Shown here piece after piece: positions 1 to 12,156 of a stretch of 38,566 nucleotides of DNA. Origin of the DNA: Gnetum montanum (taxonomy: Eukaryota > Streptophyta > Gnetopsida > Gnetales > Gnetaceae); assembly GCA_015680685.1 (NCBI GenBank), contig MNCI01014438.1, positions 1,320,684 to 1,359,249 of the forward strand, given 5' to 3'. Under the pieces are notes generated by a model that was given only the letters and a program-made list of their open reading frames with translations, made no database searches and had not been told where the DNA came from. A program made the position numbers and the translations under genes. How positions within the stretch are numbered: position 1 is the first letter of the stretch; the number at the start of each line of letters is the position of its first letter.

Positions 1-2008
1 CTAGAATGAAATGTAGCATGACTAAGGCTAAATTGAAGGAGGAGGAAGATAATCACCTACACTATCACTAGTTCCATTGCCATCACCTAAGCCCTAGTAA
101 AAAAAAAAGAAACATAAATGATTAGTGATCATCATAGCCAAAATATAACTATAAAAACCATATAAAATAATCTAAAGAAAAAACCAATAAACATGGAATA
201 TAGCATAAAAATTTTAAATCTTTAAAACAAACCTCTAGAGATTTTGGAGCAATATATTCTAGGAAAAAATTCTAAATACCAATCTCTAGCCTATGAATAA
301 TTTTCTCTTTACTCATATTGGCCTAGTTTATCTCTCCTAGATCTACCTCTACTAGGATCTTTCTTCTCTCAATGATTGTCCACTTAAGAGGCTCTTAGGA
401 AAATGTAGCAATGGTAGTCTCTCCAGAGGTAGTAGTAAATAGAGGGGGAGGAGAATTAGACATTATCAATGATTATGCAAACATCTTAAAGGTGTCTTCT
501 ACATTTATTTTTGACACAAATAAATCAAATTTCCAACTCTTAATGGCCTCTTTATGTAACCAATATATATACCTCTACTTCTCTACCTTGTACTACCACT
601 TTTAGTCCTTGTATTTTTTGTTGCACTCAAGTACCCAAACACAATAATCTCTTTGATCTCTAGTCTTGTGAACTAGTAACTCCATCTACATGTCCTTTTT
701 CACATTGCTACTTAATAGAGAAACCTTGCTTTGGATGGCACTATAGTAGCATGGCCACATGATTTCCTTAGTGTGTAGAGAGCCTCTATTGATCACATGG
801 ACCTATATAAACTCTTTACAATTCCTAAGGCTCCTAATCTTAGCCACTTTCTTCTTTTTGTCCTTTTCTAAGGCCATGATGCTTTTCCATAGAAATTCAT
901 TGGGGCATTGGCACCTCCAAGAAGTATTGGCACATGGGATGGCACACTGAGTAGTCCCTTCATATAACCTTTGTGGAATATTTTCTACATTGGACAACAC
1001 TGTGGGGAGCTCATTGAGCTTAACATCATGCACAAGATTCCATCTAACATTGGACACTACAACAAACAAAATCATAATGAAAAACAAAAATAACAACAAA
1101 ATCTTAAATTACTAAAAATCATCAAACATAAAAGATAAAAAATCATAAATCCATAAAATGTAAAACAAAATATTCTAATTATTCTTACCAACATTGGAAG
1201 CTATCTGTTGCAACTAATCAACCATATCATCTACCATTCCTTGGATAAATTCAGCCTTGTCTAGAACCTTAGCCCAAGGCTTTAAGCGAAACATAGATGT
1301 AGATGCTTCTAGGAGAGACTTAAGTACTACAACAAGTATAACTGCCAACATAGTTACCAAAAAACATTGACATAAATGTTAAGGGTAAAATATATAAACC
1401 AAAATAGATAGGTACTTAGAGGATTATGTAAAGTATCCATGGGAGGCTCATCCCGAATAAGCAAGTCCTTAAATATAGTATCCATGATATCTAATGCTTC
1501 ATTGAGTACTATTTCTTCTTTCTCTTTTCATCTTCACTCCTTCTCTTCCTACCATATTTTCTCCTCTTCCATAGCAACTTAGGCTACTAAACCTTGTTAC
1601 CTTCCTACAACCATTGCAAAGATAAAACATAGAATAACATAGAAAGCTTTTGGTGAGCAATGAGATAAATCTATAACTACATGAAAAATATAGAAACTAA
1701 TCTAAAAAATAAAAATCCATACAAACACAGTTGTAATAGACTAATGCACCTTTCAAAACCTAAAGGACACCTTCTTGCATGTTGGTTGCTCAACAACACA
1801 AATTGTCTCTTCAACTAGTGGTCATTTTAGCTTCTCTTTAGATGCATTGTCAGCTTCCTCATGTACCTTCTTTTCTCTTTTGGCATAGCCACGTGTAACA
1901 TGATGTTCAATCCCCATGTTGTTAGGGGAAGAACAACATGCACCACTAAACTTCTTAGTGGTAACTAATAGTGATTGTCCAATATTCTCAATTGGTGAAT
2001 CTTGAACA
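1..2008 (+). mobile_element. E0: remnant of a Tat-like LTR retrotransposon, truncated by the window edge and by E1
   Basis: Only the antisense-gene part of this element is visible, on the minus strand. In E1, E2 and E3 that gene lies antisense to pol, so the pol strand of E0 should be plus, with gag beyond the left edge. The right limit is the E1 LTR end at 2009. The five bases GAACA at 2004-2008 should recur beyond the 5' LTR of E1 if they are its target duplication; that site is outside the window. The assignment rests on protein-level similarity to the E1 antisense gene. No LTR, gag or pol of E0 is seen. Confidence 0.7.
28..2008 (-). pseudogene. 3' half of the antisense gene of E0, interrupted by E1
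   Basis: Reading the minus strand from right to left, several blocks match the E1 antisense gene in the same order. A Lys/Glu-rich linker (about 1950-1770) includes the block GIEHHVTRGYAKREKKVHEE. A Glu-rich block ending in DLLIRDEPPMDT lies at about 1525-1415. Then comes PWAKVLDKAEFIQGMVDDM at about 1290-1220, matching PWAEISNKFGFVQGLVDDM in E1, followed by a GTAAGAAT donor near 1187. The next block, about 1064-800, contains FLWKSIMALEKDKKKK and is probably coiled coil. A decayed part is recognisable by EPLKWTIIERRK near 395-360. The last exon is 93-28, a 22-codon Gly/Asp-rich tail after a TTTTACTAG acceptor. Stops after 803 and in the linker show it is dead. The protein family is unknown to me. 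Confidence 0.65.
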
Positions 2009-2072
2009 TGTAGCGACCAAAAACATCAGTGGTAGGAAAACATCGAGGGGTCGACGGGTGCGACAGTTTCGA

Positions 2073-2149
2073 CCCTATACCCACGGGAGGGCCGTGCTGG
2101 GTGTGTGTGGATACAGGGCACCCTGAATAGTCTGGTCGATCAGACAGGG
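2073..2149 (-). other. Two conserved hairpins near the LTR 3' end (E1)
   Basis: On the minus strand, 2149-2121 folds as CCCT-GTCTG-ATCGAC-CAGAC-TATTC-AGGG. The next element, 2118-2073, forms a 12-bp stem, CCCTGTATCCAC with GTGGGTATAGGG, two G-T wobbles included, closing a 22-nt loop that holds CCAGCACGGCCCTC. The same positions in E3 form the same stems with different bases. Function unknown; the position would be R or U5 of the element RNA. Confidence 0.6.
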
Positions 2150-2623
2150 ACTTAATCGGCATCTATATAGCCTGTTGCAACATATGGTTTTGAAAATGGG
2201 GATGAAAACATGAAATAATGCTTGAGAGTATATAAAGCAAAAAAAAGATGTAAAAATGCAACAATAAGTAGGAAACAAGGTAAAATACAGTTAGAAAAAT
2301 GCACCACTCCGAATCTACAAGCTTTCTCTGTCAAGGTGGATACAGTCGGTTGCACAGCATGGCGGAGTGCAGAGATCCCAAGAGTAACCAGGACATGTAG
2401 AGCAAAATAGGTTGTGCACTTGGGCGCAGCCTTGGGCACTGACAATGTAGGGATTCTACCAAGGTGGTAGAAAGGGAGACAGAACAAAATGCCAGCTAAA
2501 GTTGCTAACTATTTGCAGTGTCAAACAGAAAGCTTACAATGCTCAGTGCTTGATGTTATGATGCTTGCTTTTTTGAACCTCTAGAGATAGTCCAACCCAC
2601 CATTTGAGTGCTACTCATTGGGA

Positions 2624-2631
2624 TATTTATA
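2624..2631 (-). promoter_or_regulatory. Candidate LTR TATA box (E1)
   Basis: The minus strand reads CCTATAAATATCC here, about 975 bp into the LTR and 615 bp before its end. E3 has CCTATAAACACC at the comparable place, and the 5' LTR of E2 has TTATAAAAAC about 575 bp before its end. This would place the RNA start about 30 bp further along. Motif-based only. Confidence 0.4.
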
Positions 2632-3602
2632 GGACTAAAGGACACGTTAAAGGGATGTTTTGGATGCCACGTGCCCTAGGCCCACGTTGACTTGCTGGTG
2701 CCACACATCCCATGTATGATCGTTGGACCTGCAAGACCATTGTAATGCGAGCTTATTGTGCTGTAACTGTGAGCCTGCCATGCCATAATTGTGTTGTCAG
2801 TGTCTGGAGACATGTGCCAATAGTCCAATTAGGTGAAGTGCATTGATGTAGCACAACCACTCGCATGCCTTGCTGTGCTTTGCAGCATAGCATGCTTGGC
2901 GTAGCATAGCACCTTGTTGTGCATTCCGCTACATGTGTGTTGCATGTTTGCTATGCTATGCTACGCTACTTAGCATAGCATAGCATAGCAACTGGCTTTA
3001 GTCATGAAAACTTTTCCAATTTGCAAACTTTCCTTCCGTGAGACTTGCAAACTTGCTGATTTCACCCTTTGAGCTACCTTCTATCTCTTCCACAAGATTG
3101 CTACGCCTCAATGCGCCATGTAGCTCAACATAGCGTAGTAGCAGGCATGGTCCACCACTTCTTGATGGAAAGGGACATTGTTGAAGGATGTAAGGTTGAG
3201 CGATGGAATTGGTTGTATAGCTATTTCCATGCTATGCTATGCCTCATAGCGTAGCATGGCACTTCGTTCTGCAGTCTCTTTCTGAAGCTTGCTACACTAC
3301 ATAGTGGGGCGTAGCATAGCGTAGTAGACTTCGTGACTTAGAAAACTTGCTGAACTATTTCGTGCATCCAGAATACTACTGCCAACTTTGTGCATTGTTT
3401 CTAAGTAGGCTGTCAGTTGGGCAAGCTACTTGGGTGGACAAGCAGGGTGACCCATAGAGCTTATTCATGCCCAAAGTAGAAAAGTTGCCAAACCAGCTGG
3501 CCTGAACTCAGAGAGTTCTCCTCCTAAAGAACTGTCATGGTGCTATGCAGGTTGCAAGGCTTGGTGAAGTAAGAATGACTTCAAATTTTTTAGGGTGTTT
3601 CA

Positions 3603-3655
3603 TTGGCCTCTCTTTGTTGACATCTGGAGAATGAGCTCGATAGACGTTGACAAAG
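3603..3655 (-). promoter_or_regulatory. Polypurine tract and flanking inverted repeat of E1
   Basis: On the minus strand the bases just before the LTR read AACAAAGAGAGGCCA. E3 has AACAAAGAGGGGCCAT and E2 has AACAAAGAGGGGCTAA in the same place. Such purine runs prime plus-strand DNA synthesis in LTR elements. About 30 bp upstream lies CTTTGTCAACGTC, an imperfect inverted repeat of GATGTCAACAAAG, so the PPT starts inside the 3' arm of a possible hairpin. This arrangement is shared by all three copies. Confidence 0.65.
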
Positions 3656-4618
3656 AATATGAAACATCGTAGCAGGCACAATGATGAGGTTGTCACTTGA
3701 TGAGTGTTGAGATGTTTCTTGGCTACACTTGAGAGTGTTGCATTGGTTTTGCAGACATTAAGGAAAAGAGCAAAGATGATGTTTAGTAGAGTCACTCGTC
3801 ATAGTGCTCATGAGGGACTTGTTCACATTTTCATCTTTGGTTGGCGCTGTTCTTCACCATCTCGTAGGATAGGTGTCCCCTTCGAAGGATGATTTGTGTT
3901 ACATCCATGAAGGATTTTGACCTACCTACAGATGTTTTTCATATGATGAGTTGTGTTACGCATGTCATGGCATTTGCACTCTAAGCAACTGAGCTAGTCG
4001 AGGCACTCACTTCATGAAGCTGTAGCATTTGCTGCATTCGCAAGCTGTGCTCATAGGGGCAAAGGTCTTGCTAGCTGCTAGCATTGTTGAAGCTATTGGG
4101 CATTGTCGCTAGTGTGCAATGTCTAAAGTAGGAAGGCCAGCGGTGGTATTAATAGCATCAGCATGGAGGAGTTCACCTTCAAGGCACCGAAAGTTGTTGT
4201 GGGTGCAGATGCTCTGGAATCCCTACCAAAGGCATGCACTCTCAGTTCAGCTATGGGATCAACTATCACATAGCTAAATATCATGTCAGCCGAGGCGTTG
4301 GTAGTGGTCTCGAGAGTAACAATATTGTGGCTGGGCCAAAATACTGCTAGAACTCTAGCTATGGGAACTAGCCGAGGAACTACCCTCAGGGCAGTGGGCT
4401 ATGGGGATGGTAGGTTCAGAGGGCTAGTATAATACCATCTGACATCTTCAGAGGATCAGCATGATGCCAAGGGTGGCAGCGTCACGTGTGTCCTAGAACG
4501 TGTTCTCATTACATCATGGACTACATTCTAGAGTAGCGACGTCCCACCCACATGTCAGCATCGTGCATGCTTGTCTGATGCGTACTCGACATAGATGCAT
4601 GCTTGGGATGTGATGAAA
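3656..4618 (-). other. 3' untranslated region of E1, no gene seen
   Basis: Between the boundary-repeat array and the PPT there is about 1 kb with no recognisable domain. The comparable interval is about 1 kb in E2 (25371-26460) and E3 (31673-32700). Short open frames on both strands show no conserved counterpart in the other copies that I could align by eye. Confidence 0.5.
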
Positions 4619-4619
4619 A

Positions 4620-4912
4620 CCTAGTTTAAGGTCTTGGTAGACCATGTGCTAGTTTAGGGTCCCAGCAGACCGTTATGTTGGTTTAAGGTCCCAACAGACT
4701 GTACATGCTAGTTTAACGTCATAGTAGACAAGCCATGCCATTTTATAGTCATAGTGGACTAGCACTGCTAGTTTTATGCCATAGCAGATGGTTGCCACCA
4801 GTTTAACGTCCTAGCGGATGCTGCTTGATGCTGCAAGTTTATTGTCATTGCGGACGCTGCTCAGTGTGATTGCCAATTTATCATCGTAGCGGATGGTGCT
4901 CATTATTGCTGT
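4620..4912 (-). repeat. Boundary-motif array downstream of pol (E1), about 10 copies
   Basis: Copies are spaced about 28-37 bp. On the pol strand each reads as a short dyad followed by TAAACTAGC-like sequence, for example GGTCTGCTGGGACC (stem GGTC/GACC, loop TGCTGG) followed by CTAAACTAGC. Stem variants include AGTC/GACT and GTC/GAC. The array starts just after the pol stop codon. The spacer outside the motif is not conserved. Confidence 0.75.
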
Positions 4913-4918
4913 TGTGCT

Positions 4919-7900
4919 TCATACATAGTATGACTTGAGATACGAGTGATTCACTGGGTTGGCGAACTCATTTCTGTCCATGTCCACCAACTTGAAGGCT
5001 CCATTTTCGAAGGCTTTAGTGACCACGTAAGGACCTTCCCAGTTGGCTGAGAATTTTCTCACATGCTCATGGACGACCTTGAGGATGAGGTCTCCCTTCT
5101 GCATTGGCTGTCAATGCAGGTCTACACGGTGCTTCTGCTGCTGCTTGCTTTGGTAGTGTTTGATGCATCTCAGCGTTTGCGCACACTCCTCCTCCACTAA
5201 GTCGAGGTCGATGGTTCATGACTCGTTATTCTAGGCTTCACTCACAACATCCCCTAGGATCATTCGTAGTGATGGTACTTACAGCTCAAGAGGCAATACA
5301 ACTTTAGATCCATAAACAAGACTGTAAGGGGTCTTACATGTTGCAATTCTGCACATCATTCTGTAGGCCCACAAGACATATAGGATTTGCTCATGCCACC
5401 GCCTCTTACTGTTGTTAAGCATCTGCTTCAGCAAGTTGATGATGGACTTATTTTTAGCCTCCACCTGCCCATTCACTTGTGGATAATAAGGGGAAGAAAA
5501 TGATTTTTTAATGCCTAGATTTCTATAGAAGGTTTAGGTTTCCGTACTGCTGAACTGTGGACCATTGTCAGTCATAATAGTCATTAGAAACCCAAACCTT
5601 GTTACGATGTTGTCGAGGATGAAGTGGCAAATTTTTTGAGACATCATTCTCCTTAGGGGAATAGCTTCCACTCACTTGGTAAAATACTTAGTAGCAGTGA
5701 TAATGAAGCTATGCCCTGCAGAGCACTTAGGTGTGATAGGCCCTATGAGGTCTAATCCCCATCGTTGGAAGGGCCACGTGATTTGCATTGGGTGTAGGTC
5801 TGTAGGTGAGATGTGTATGAGATTTTCATATCTCTGGCATGTGTCACATGTCTTGACTTTCAATAGGCAGTCATGCTCCATGTAGGGCCAATAGTACCCT
5901 AGGTATCTAATTTTGGCAGCCATAGCTCTGGGTGCTATGTGTCTGTCCCAAAGCCCTTCATGAACTTCATTAACTACCTTCTACACTTGTTCTCCATCCA
6001 CAGATGCTAGCAATATCCCATCATAGGAGTGTCGGCATAGGGCATCATTTCCCATGAGCATGTATTGCCGGGCACGCTTACGAATTACATCTCTTTGGGT
6101 AGATGTCAATCAACTTGGGGGTTTTCCATGTTGTAGATAAGTTTTAATGTTGGCATACCACTCTTGGGTATCCGCAGCACTGACAGATGCCACATATTCC
6201 AACTGATTGATAGGCTCTATGCATTCTATAATTGAGGTTGGCAGGTTTGCTAGGAAATGTGATAGAATGTTTAATGCAAGGGTAACTAAGGCATCTACCA
6301 CAGTTTTTTTGTACGTGGCATGTGTTACACATCTCTGGTTGCAAATTTCTTAAGCAAGATCCTTGCTAGGTCCCAGTAGGGTTGCATGTGCGTAGCTTTG
6401 CAGGCATAGACCTCGGTGATTTAATTCACGACTAGTTGTGAATCTCCTCGAATTGCCAGGTGTTGTATGCATAGCTCTTGGGCAGTTAAAATGTGTCTGA
6501 GTAGCCCCTCATATTCTACCACGTTGTTGGTGCAAGGGAACATAAATCAATAAGTGGATGGATGCATTTCCCTAGAGGGAAACATGATTATGATAGTGGA
6601 ACTACCTCCTCGCGCGTTTGAGGCACTGTCGAAATGTAAGATGGCTTTGAAATGCAAAGAGATGATGTGGACATTGCTAACATATTCATTCAAGAATTTG
6701 GGGTCTATGGTTGCTTGGTCGTCGACTGGTGAGGCCGTGAGTTGGGTCGCTATGGCTTGACCCTTTGTCGATGATTGACTTACATAGCGTAAATCAAACT
6801 CTATGGTTATTGCCTTTCATCGGGCTACCCTGCTACTTTCGTATAAGTTGTTAGTGATAGCCTGGAGTATATTTCTTTTGAAAATGATGTTGGTTGTACT
6901 GCAGAATAGGTAATGCCATCACTTTTTTAGTGTGAACACTAAGTCTAGGAAATTCCTCTCCACTTCGTTGTATTTCACCTCATGCACTATTCATACATGA
7001 CTCAGATAATACACTGGTATCTCAGAACCTTGTTCTCGTTTCTGACATAGCAGTGCCGAGATAGATGTGTCAGAGGTGGCAAGGTAGATAAAGAAGGGTT
7101 TATCCCTTTATGGAAGATGCACATTCGGGAGGTGTGAGAGTTCCTTCTTTAGGTCGTCAAAGGCTTGTTGACACTAGGTTGTCCATTCAAAGTTAACACC
7201 CTTCTTTAGAAGATGTTGCATGGGGTGTAACTTGTCGGTCAACCTTGCTATAAACCTTCAAATGAATTGTACTCTACCTTGCAAATCACGTAACTCCTTA
7301 AGGTTTGTGGGAGGCACTAGGTTGACAATGGCCTTAACTTTGTCAGGGTCAACTTGTATTCTGGCCTCTGATACTACGAATCCTAACATGTGTCCAATTT
7401 TCACCCCGAAGACGTACTTCCTAGGATTTAGGTGTTCGTCGTGCATTTGGTAGCATTTGAGGACTATCCCTAGATCGCATGGGTGATCAACTACCTCCTT
7501 GGACTTGACTACTATATCATCCATGTAGTCGTTTAATGTTTCTAGCATGTAGTCACTGAAAATGTAAGTCATGGCTCGCTGGTAGGTTGCTCCAGCATTC
7601 TTGAGCCCGAAGGGAATCATGGTATAGCAGAAGGTCCCCCATGAGGTCATGAAGGTTGTTGATTACTGGTGATCTGGGTTAATGTGAATTTGGTTATATT
7701 CGGAGAAACCATCCATGAAGGATAGTAGAGCATGGCCAGCCGTGATGTCGATGAGTTGATTAATGCTTGGATGGGGTAAGTTTTCCTTGATCGTTGCCTT
7801 GTTCAAGTCCCAAAAGTCTATACAGATCTGTATTCCTCACATTTTCTTCGAAACCACAATGATGTTGGACATCCACTTTGAATAGTCAACTATGTGGATG

Positions 7901-8400
7901 AAACCTACTTGGTATAGCTTGGTGATTTCATCCCTCACAGCTAGTGCGATTTCCAGCTTAACTTTGCGAGCCTTCTGCTTGACTACCTTTATGTGTAGTT
8001 CTAGGATGATGTTGTGCTGAATCAGTTGCAGATCTAGACCTAACATTTTTTTGTATGACCATGCGAAGACATCGATGTTGTCTTGCATAATCTTAGCTAC
8101 ACTTTTGTGTGTTTGTGTACCTAGGAGGGAGCTGAGTCTTAGCGTTTTCACCTCTCCCTTTGATGTGGTGATGGGCGTCTCAATGAGAGGATCCTCAGTT
8201 ACATCCATGACCTCTAAGTCTAGGGCTTGGACTAGATGCTTGGGCCAATATGGGGATGCTTCTAAGGCTACTATAGTGCTAGTTGTGGTCGACCCCCAGT
8301 TGATCATGTTGGGGTTCAACTGTCTCACGAGCTTGCCCTGTGGCCCTGCTAACATTAAAGGTGTGGAAAGGTCATGATGGATTCCCATCTCTTTCTTGAC
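4919..8400 (-). pseudogene. E1 pol: RT, RNase H, second RNase H, integrase (decayed)
   Basis: Polyprotein for reverse transcription and integration, read from 8400 to the TGA at 4921-4919. A pre-RT region contains the DVFAWSYKKMLGLD block (about 8388-7837). The RT core carries WGTFCYTM, PFGLKNAGATYQRAM and the catalytic YMDD (about 7836-7258). A degenerate gypsy RNase H lies at about 7250-6770. A second RNase H (about 6640-6270) keeps HFDSAS, the Glu of a VEYEGLL block, RGDSQL and VDAL. The integrase has a CDTC finger half, then LDLIGP, TDNGPQF and GQVEAKNK, so the D, D and E are visible. Stops and frameshifts break it throughout. No protease domain precedes RT. The start follows a splice acceptor; an ATG is 12 nt inside. 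Confidence 0.85.
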
Positions 8401-8412
8401 CTACCATCATAA
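8401..8412 (-). promoter_or_regulatory. Candidate splice acceptor just before pol (E1)
   Basis: The minus strand reads TTATGATGGTAG then GTCAAGAAAGAG and ATGG. E3 has CCGGTTTTGCAG then a 12-nt lead and ATGG. E2 has GTTTATTGGCAG then an 11-nt lead and ATGG. The shared AG-G and fixed distance to ATG suggest pol RNA is made by splicing out the upstream antisense block. Confidence 0.45.
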
Positions 8413-8530
8413 GATGAAATCCTAGTTAAGAGGCATTTGTCGGTAGAGATTGTGTGTAACAAAAATTTGCAAAGCAGTGACAAGATGCAACTTGCAAAGT
8501 GTGATGATGTAAAGATTGCAAGTTTGCCAG

Positions 8531-9012
8531 TTTAGGGTCATAGTGGACCGCCAAGGCACAAGAGTGTGGAACTGCTAAAGGTGTAAAACTACTGATGTAA
8601 GGTATGAAGCTATGTGACTATTGATACGAAAATGTCAAACTGCTAGTGTAGTGTCATTTTGGACTACCAAATTGCAACATGCAAAATCTTAACATGCAAA
8701 ATAATAGTATGCAAAATAGAAAACTTTGAGTATGAGAAGTACCAAATCGTTAATGCCAAAATAGAAACTATAGACATGAAAACACAAAACTACTAGAATC
8801 TGCGATACTACCAATATGGAAGAATATGAAAAAACTACCGATGTAAGCATGTGGTGTTGTTAGTTTAACATCATTGTGGACTACAAACGCAATGGGTTGA
8901 AACTGCTAGTTTAGGGTCTTTCCGGACCACTAGGGGTGCAACTATGCTAGGGTTGCTTAGTTTGAGGTCTTTTTGGACCGGTTGTATTGCGATTGATAGG
9001 ATTACTAGTTTA
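8531..9012 (-). repeat. Boundary-motif copies between pol and the antisense gene (E1)
   Basis: About six dispersed copies in an AT-rich spacer. The clearest is at 8536-8549, GGTC/GACC around ATAGTG, with TAAACTGGC adjoining on the pol strand. Others lie near 8650, 8865, 8915, 8955 and 9005. The spacer between copies shows short direct repeats such as ATGCAAAAT. No coding sequence is seen between 8412 and 9369. Confidence 0.65.
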
Positions 9013-9210
9013 AGGTATTTTCGAACCCTTAATTAAAAACAAATATATATATATTTTTGTTTTTGGGAAGGCCAGTAGCTGGCTTGAAGCATGTCAAGGC
9101 TTTAATGCTAATAGTGCTATGATGTCGTGGCAAGCATGCTACACTATATGGCACACTCCACATTAATCGAAGAGAGAGAAAGGCAATTTTTCCCATCTTG
9201 TCATTACAAC

Positions 9211-9219
9211 CATAAATAG
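9211..9219 (+). promoter_or_regulatory. Candidate TATA box of the E1 antisense gene
   Basis: CATAAATAG lies about 157 bp upstream of the ATG at 9369. In E3, GTATAAGTA lies 156 bp upstream of the matching ATG at 36705, although the two leaders are otherwise poorly conserved. This suggests the antisense gene has its own promoter inside the element. Confidence 0.35.
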
Positions 9220-9368
9220 AGGTTAAACCTTGGAAATTTTTCCATTTTCACTGTAAGAGCATAAAGCCCACATTAGAGCACAAGGCAATTTTAGAGCACG
9301 AAGAAATTGTGTCAATCAACCAGTAAGATGAGTTTTTACAGCAAAAGGTGTAAATCTGCAATAGGACA

Positions 9369-12156
9369 ATGGCTCCTAAGACTGATTTGGTGCTTACAAG
9401 GATTGAGAAGGTGAAGAAGACCCTAGGGTGCATGCCACAAGCACATGTTATGGCACGGAAGAGCACACCATTGACCCAGTAGGTTACTATGTCTACTTCA
9501 CTTTTTTATTTTGCGCTTTCTATTGTTCTCTGCTCTTGTTTTGCATCATATTTGTTTTGCATCCATTTTTGGCTACCTATGTTTTTTGTGGTTGCTTCAT
9601 TTTAGCCTTTTCATCGCCACTATCACCATTTTGATCATGGAAGATGCATAAACGTTACGTCATGGTTGCATGTAAGGCTGCTGAAAACACCACCACCATG
9701 GTTGTCATAACCACGGGGGTTGGGGCAATTTAAGTTGCTTGACCCTAGCATGCCGTAATGTAAAACCCTTGGGAGGACTAGGCCATGTGTGATGTAGCAA
9801 TGTGACACGTGTTTTGTTAGGGCATGTCACCAATTATTTTGTTGCTATGCTAAGCTATTCACATGTTCTTGCTATGCTAGGCTTTCACGCTCTTACTACA
9901 CTATGTATGGGTGGAGCGTTATGCTACGCTATACATGGACTACTAGGCGTTGCTAAGTTGCACGTGTATTGCCCTTAGGTATGATGCTAACATTTGTTGA
10001 TTATGTCATGCAGGGCGGGGCCGAGGCCTAGAATGATCATTTTGGAAATTAGAGGGGTCCTGTGCCATGTGAGAAGGCTTATGGACAACGCCCCTCCTTC
10101 CCATATACGTATGGGAGAGCGAGGGGTTTGGTTCAGAGAAGGGGCATGGAAATTCTTGCAGTTCCTTCTCGACTACTTCAATGTGATCAGTTAGTCTTCT
10201 CTAGAGAAGGAGGAGGCATCTGGCATAACAGTAGCCATGTTTCCTGGGGCAAGTCGAGGCATTCTGAGGTTTTTTATTGACGGGGCAATCATGAGTAGGG
10301 AGGGAGAGGGATCTAGCCAACGCTCAACAGGGTTAAGGTGTTTAACCTAGATCTGGGACATGCTGGAATATAGCTGCTACCACCAGTACAACACATTGTT
10401 CCTCACACGTTATATGGAAACGTTCTTTCAGAACCCACAGGGGATTATCTATTGTACTAGTGGGTGAGTTTTGTAGCCTTGCTCCGCTGTGTTGTGCAAT
10501 GCTGGCCATATTGGCTAAATGCTAATAGTATGTGTTTGTCATCAGGTTCTTCATCAACGATGAAGGGGTTCAGGACTGATCAGGTCTACTGGGTATAGCA
10601 CAGATAGCCCAACAGGAGTGCTCTTTTGCCAAGAACCTACAGGTCGGTGTGATTGGTTATTGTGGGGGAGAATACCATACCTACCCAAGCATGTTTTGTG
10701 TTCCCTACAATCAATGTAAGGAGAAGGGCTGGCTAGATAAGAAGTAGATGTTCGTGTTACCATATAGACCTAGTGGGTCAAATAGTAGGTGTCACATGCT
10801 CAAGTGTTTTTGCAATCCTTGTATTTTCTACATCATTATGCTAAGCCTGTTTTGTGAAAATTTTTGCACGGGCGAAAAATCCCAAGGAGGTGACGGTGGT
10901 AACCATCAAGATGCAGGGGCCAAACATCTACTTCAAATATGATGAAATAGAAGCGAGCCAGTGCTGGTTAGTCTAGGGGGCCTCAAGCTATTTGGTTAAG
11001 AACATCTAAAAGGTGGGGCTTATGGATCTGTTCATGGTCCCGAATCTGAGTGTTCTTTCTGTCGACATGCTTTCCATGGTCAACTCCTTCTCGAAGAGGA
11101 CGGGCTGTTTCAACATGCACGTATGGGACATGCGGCTGGTCATTGAAATCAATGACCAGCTGTTCATGGACCTATTCGGTGTTCTTTCCGATGGTTTCCT
11201 CATAGGGTTGAAGCGTAGGAAGGAGTTGAACCTTTAAAAGAAGGATATCCAGGAGTGGTTGGGGCTCATTAAGGAGCAAAAAGGGCACCCCATGGATAAG
11301 ATTAAGAACAGACCCGCCATGGAGATTTACCTAGTCTTCCGTGTCCATGCATTCCCCCAACTTCTTACCCAAGGAAAGGTCCTGGGGCTCAAGGAGCCCT
11401 GGATAATGTAGGAGGTTATGGAAGATGGGGCCCTTTACAACTGGGCTAGCTTCCTATGTAAGGGCTTGCAAGCTGAGATTTTGGGACTCCATGAAAAAAT
11501 GGAGTCCTACTTCAAAATACACTATGGCTTCTACATAGGCTGTTTGAAGTGCTTCACAGAGTTTCTGGTGGTTCAAGAGGATGGAGTCTGGGCCATGTGA
11601 GATCACAACTAGATTTTCAAGCCATGGATTTGACAAATCCTCTAGACCACACGAGCCCAAAATCCCCTGGAGATAATCCAGGAGTTGTTGTCTATAACGA
11701 CCAAGGATCGGGTGGCTCTCAGCATTCATGGCTAGGACAGCGTGGGAGAGACACCCCCTACTATAGCTGGTAGCATGACGTGGGGGGAGCATCTCATAGC
11801 CAAGATTGTGCCCAAGGAGTTGTGAAGGAAGAGGCCTCCCCCAGCCAGGGAAACCCTTCGTGTGGAGGAAGAGGAAGGATGAAGACTGCGGCTTAAGCTG
11901 TAGAGGACACAACCCCCCATTGGTAAACACTTTCATGTAATGCTTACTTTGTTATTGTTTTCTATGCTAGGTAGTGTAGTGTAGCGTAGCACCTATTTTG
12001 AGCTAACTTGTTTTGGACCGACGCAAACATGCTTCTTTACTAGGAGAGGAAGAAGAAGAAGAAGAAGTGTTGACCCTTAAGACGAGAGTGACGAATGAAG
12101 ATACAGAGGCCCCAGTCTCAGAGGAAAGGGCCCCAATCAAAAATAAAGGAGCTCCT
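9369..12156 (+). pseudogene. Antisense gene of E1, exons 1-5 (first part), interrupted by E2
   Basis: A spliced gene opposite to pol, of unknown function. Exon 1 is 9369-9478 (starts MAPKTD, as in E3 MAPKTK). Exon 2 is 10014-10463 (450 nt), exon 3 is 10546-10772, exon 4 is about 10870-11922, and exon 5 begins at 12044. Introns have GT donors, and the acceptors of exons 2, 3 and 5 end in AG; the exon 4 acceptor reads GCAC, apparently lost. Conserved protein blocks shared with E3 are VWFREGAWKFLQFLLDYF, CYHQYN-LF, FFQNPQG, FFI-D, GWL, KVGLMDLFM, MVNSFS, QLFMDLFG and LVFRVHAFPQ. Exon 5 starts Glu-rich. In-frame stops occur in every large exon. No known domain was recognised; a plant mobile domain was considered but its signature is not seen. 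Confidence 0.7.
12152..12156. repeat. Target-site duplication of E2, left copy (CTCCT)
   Basis: CTCCT directly precedes the 5' LTR and recurs at 28000-28004 directly after the 3' LTR. Five base pairs is the usual length for Ty3/gypsy integrase. The flanks continue as one open frame of the E1 antisense gene once the element and one copy are set aside. Confidence 0.9.

Larger units (their letters stand above)
2009..3602 (-). repeat. 3' LTR of E1 (1594 bp)
   Basis: On the minus strand it starts TGAAACACCC right after the PPT and ends in GGTCGCTACA, so it has TG...CA ends. Its terminal 150 bp (2009-2155) aligns with the LTR end of E3 at 30169-30315, including two hairpins. The U3-side part (about 2840-3330) is rich in short direct repeats of TAGCATAGC and GCGTAGC. 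No second copy is in the window, so internal divergence cannot be measured. Open frames inside it look like chance. Confidence 0.8.

Noticed and set aside
9369-12156. Plant mobile domain or transposase identity for the antisense gene
   Set aside because: The typical block of that family was not seen, and faint pattern resemblance (V-F-D-LFG-P) is not enough to name it.
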